The notes beneath the pieces were generated by a model. It ran no database searches and was not told the origin of the DNA. It worked only from the letters and a program-made list of their open reading frames with translations. This document shows, piece after piece, positions 14,974 to 15,030 of a DNA stretch of 15,030 bases. The DNA is from Ochromonadaceae sp. CCMP2298 (lineage: Eukaryota; Sar; Synurophyceae; Ochromonadales; Ochromonadaceae), in the NCBI GenBank assembly GCA_026770595.1, contig MU633549.1, forward strand, positions 59,179-74,208. The letters run 5' to 3'. The position numbers were made by a program, and so were the translations under genes. The number at the start of each line of letters is the position of its first letter. The stretch's first letter is position 1.

Positions 14974-15030
14974 TTATAGCTTCTCTAGTACTGATTCTGC
15001 GCGGCTTACAACAAACTCTTTGTCTTGCTC
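14974..15030 (-). CDS. 3' end of an unidentified leftward gene, cut by the window edge
   Basis: Reading leftward from the last base, one frame is open for 18 codons (ending VSRAESVLEKL) to a TAA at 14974-14976. The peptide is charged and probably helical, with no recognisable motif. The bidirectional terminator at 14891-14923 lies 50 bp downstream, which supports a real gene end. The product cannot be named from this fragment. Confidence 0.5.
   Translation of the reverse strand, partial: EQDKEFVVSRAESVLEKL

Noticed and set aside
1-15030. tRNA, rRNA, CRISPR array or riboswitch
   Set aside because: I saw no cloverleaf, regularly spaced repeats or recognisable aptamer in the intergenic gaps on either strand.

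Overview
The window reads as chromosomal DNA of an AT-rich marine gammaproteobacterium, most likely an Alteromonadales member of the Pseudoalteromonas type. This is inferred from base composition, the large TonB-dependent receptor, and the secreted subtilase with tandem PPC domains; no 16S or other taxonomic marker is present.

Positions 113-9271 hold a compact sugar-acid catabolic locus in two divergent arms around a shared regulatory region (5584-5779). The leftward arm encodes a TonB-dependent outer-membrane receptor, then, after an intrinsic terminator, a sodium:solute symporter and a MOFRL-type glycerate 2-kinase. The rightward arm is a tight operon: a GH63 hydrolase of the mannosylglycerate/glucosylglycerate hydrolase type, a PfkB fructokinase, and an AGE-family mannose isomerase/epimerase. 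Together they spell a full route for a glycosylglycerate, best guess mannosylglycerate, an osmolyte of marine algae and microbes. The receptor carries it across the outer membrane and the symporter across the inner membrane. The GH63 enzyme, which has no signal peptide, splits it in the cytoplasm. The glycerate becomes 2-phosphoglycerate, and the mannose becomes fructose and then fructose-6-phosphate. No PTS component or GH38 mannosidase is present, unlike the E. coli mng system. The assignment rests on family recognition and mutual fit, not on biochemical data.

Positions 9272-11233 are a decayed accessory patch. A 1395-bp IS4-like element (9327-10721) sits exactly in the loop of the operon's intrinsic terminator. 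It is flanked by an 11-bp direct repeat that is itself the centre of the terminator palindrome. Its transposase is broken by a frame change that probably reflects a small internal deletion. Just past the element lies a GGDEF remnant with a truncated 5' end, an in-frame stop and GGVEF in place of GGDEF.

Positions 11230-15030 hold a leftward flavoprotein of the HI0933/YhiN family, a 328-bp promoter region with a 19-bp palindrome, and a secreted S8 protease with two PPC domains and a strong terminator. The 3' ends of two unidentified genes lie at the window edges (1-90 on +, 14974-15030 on -).
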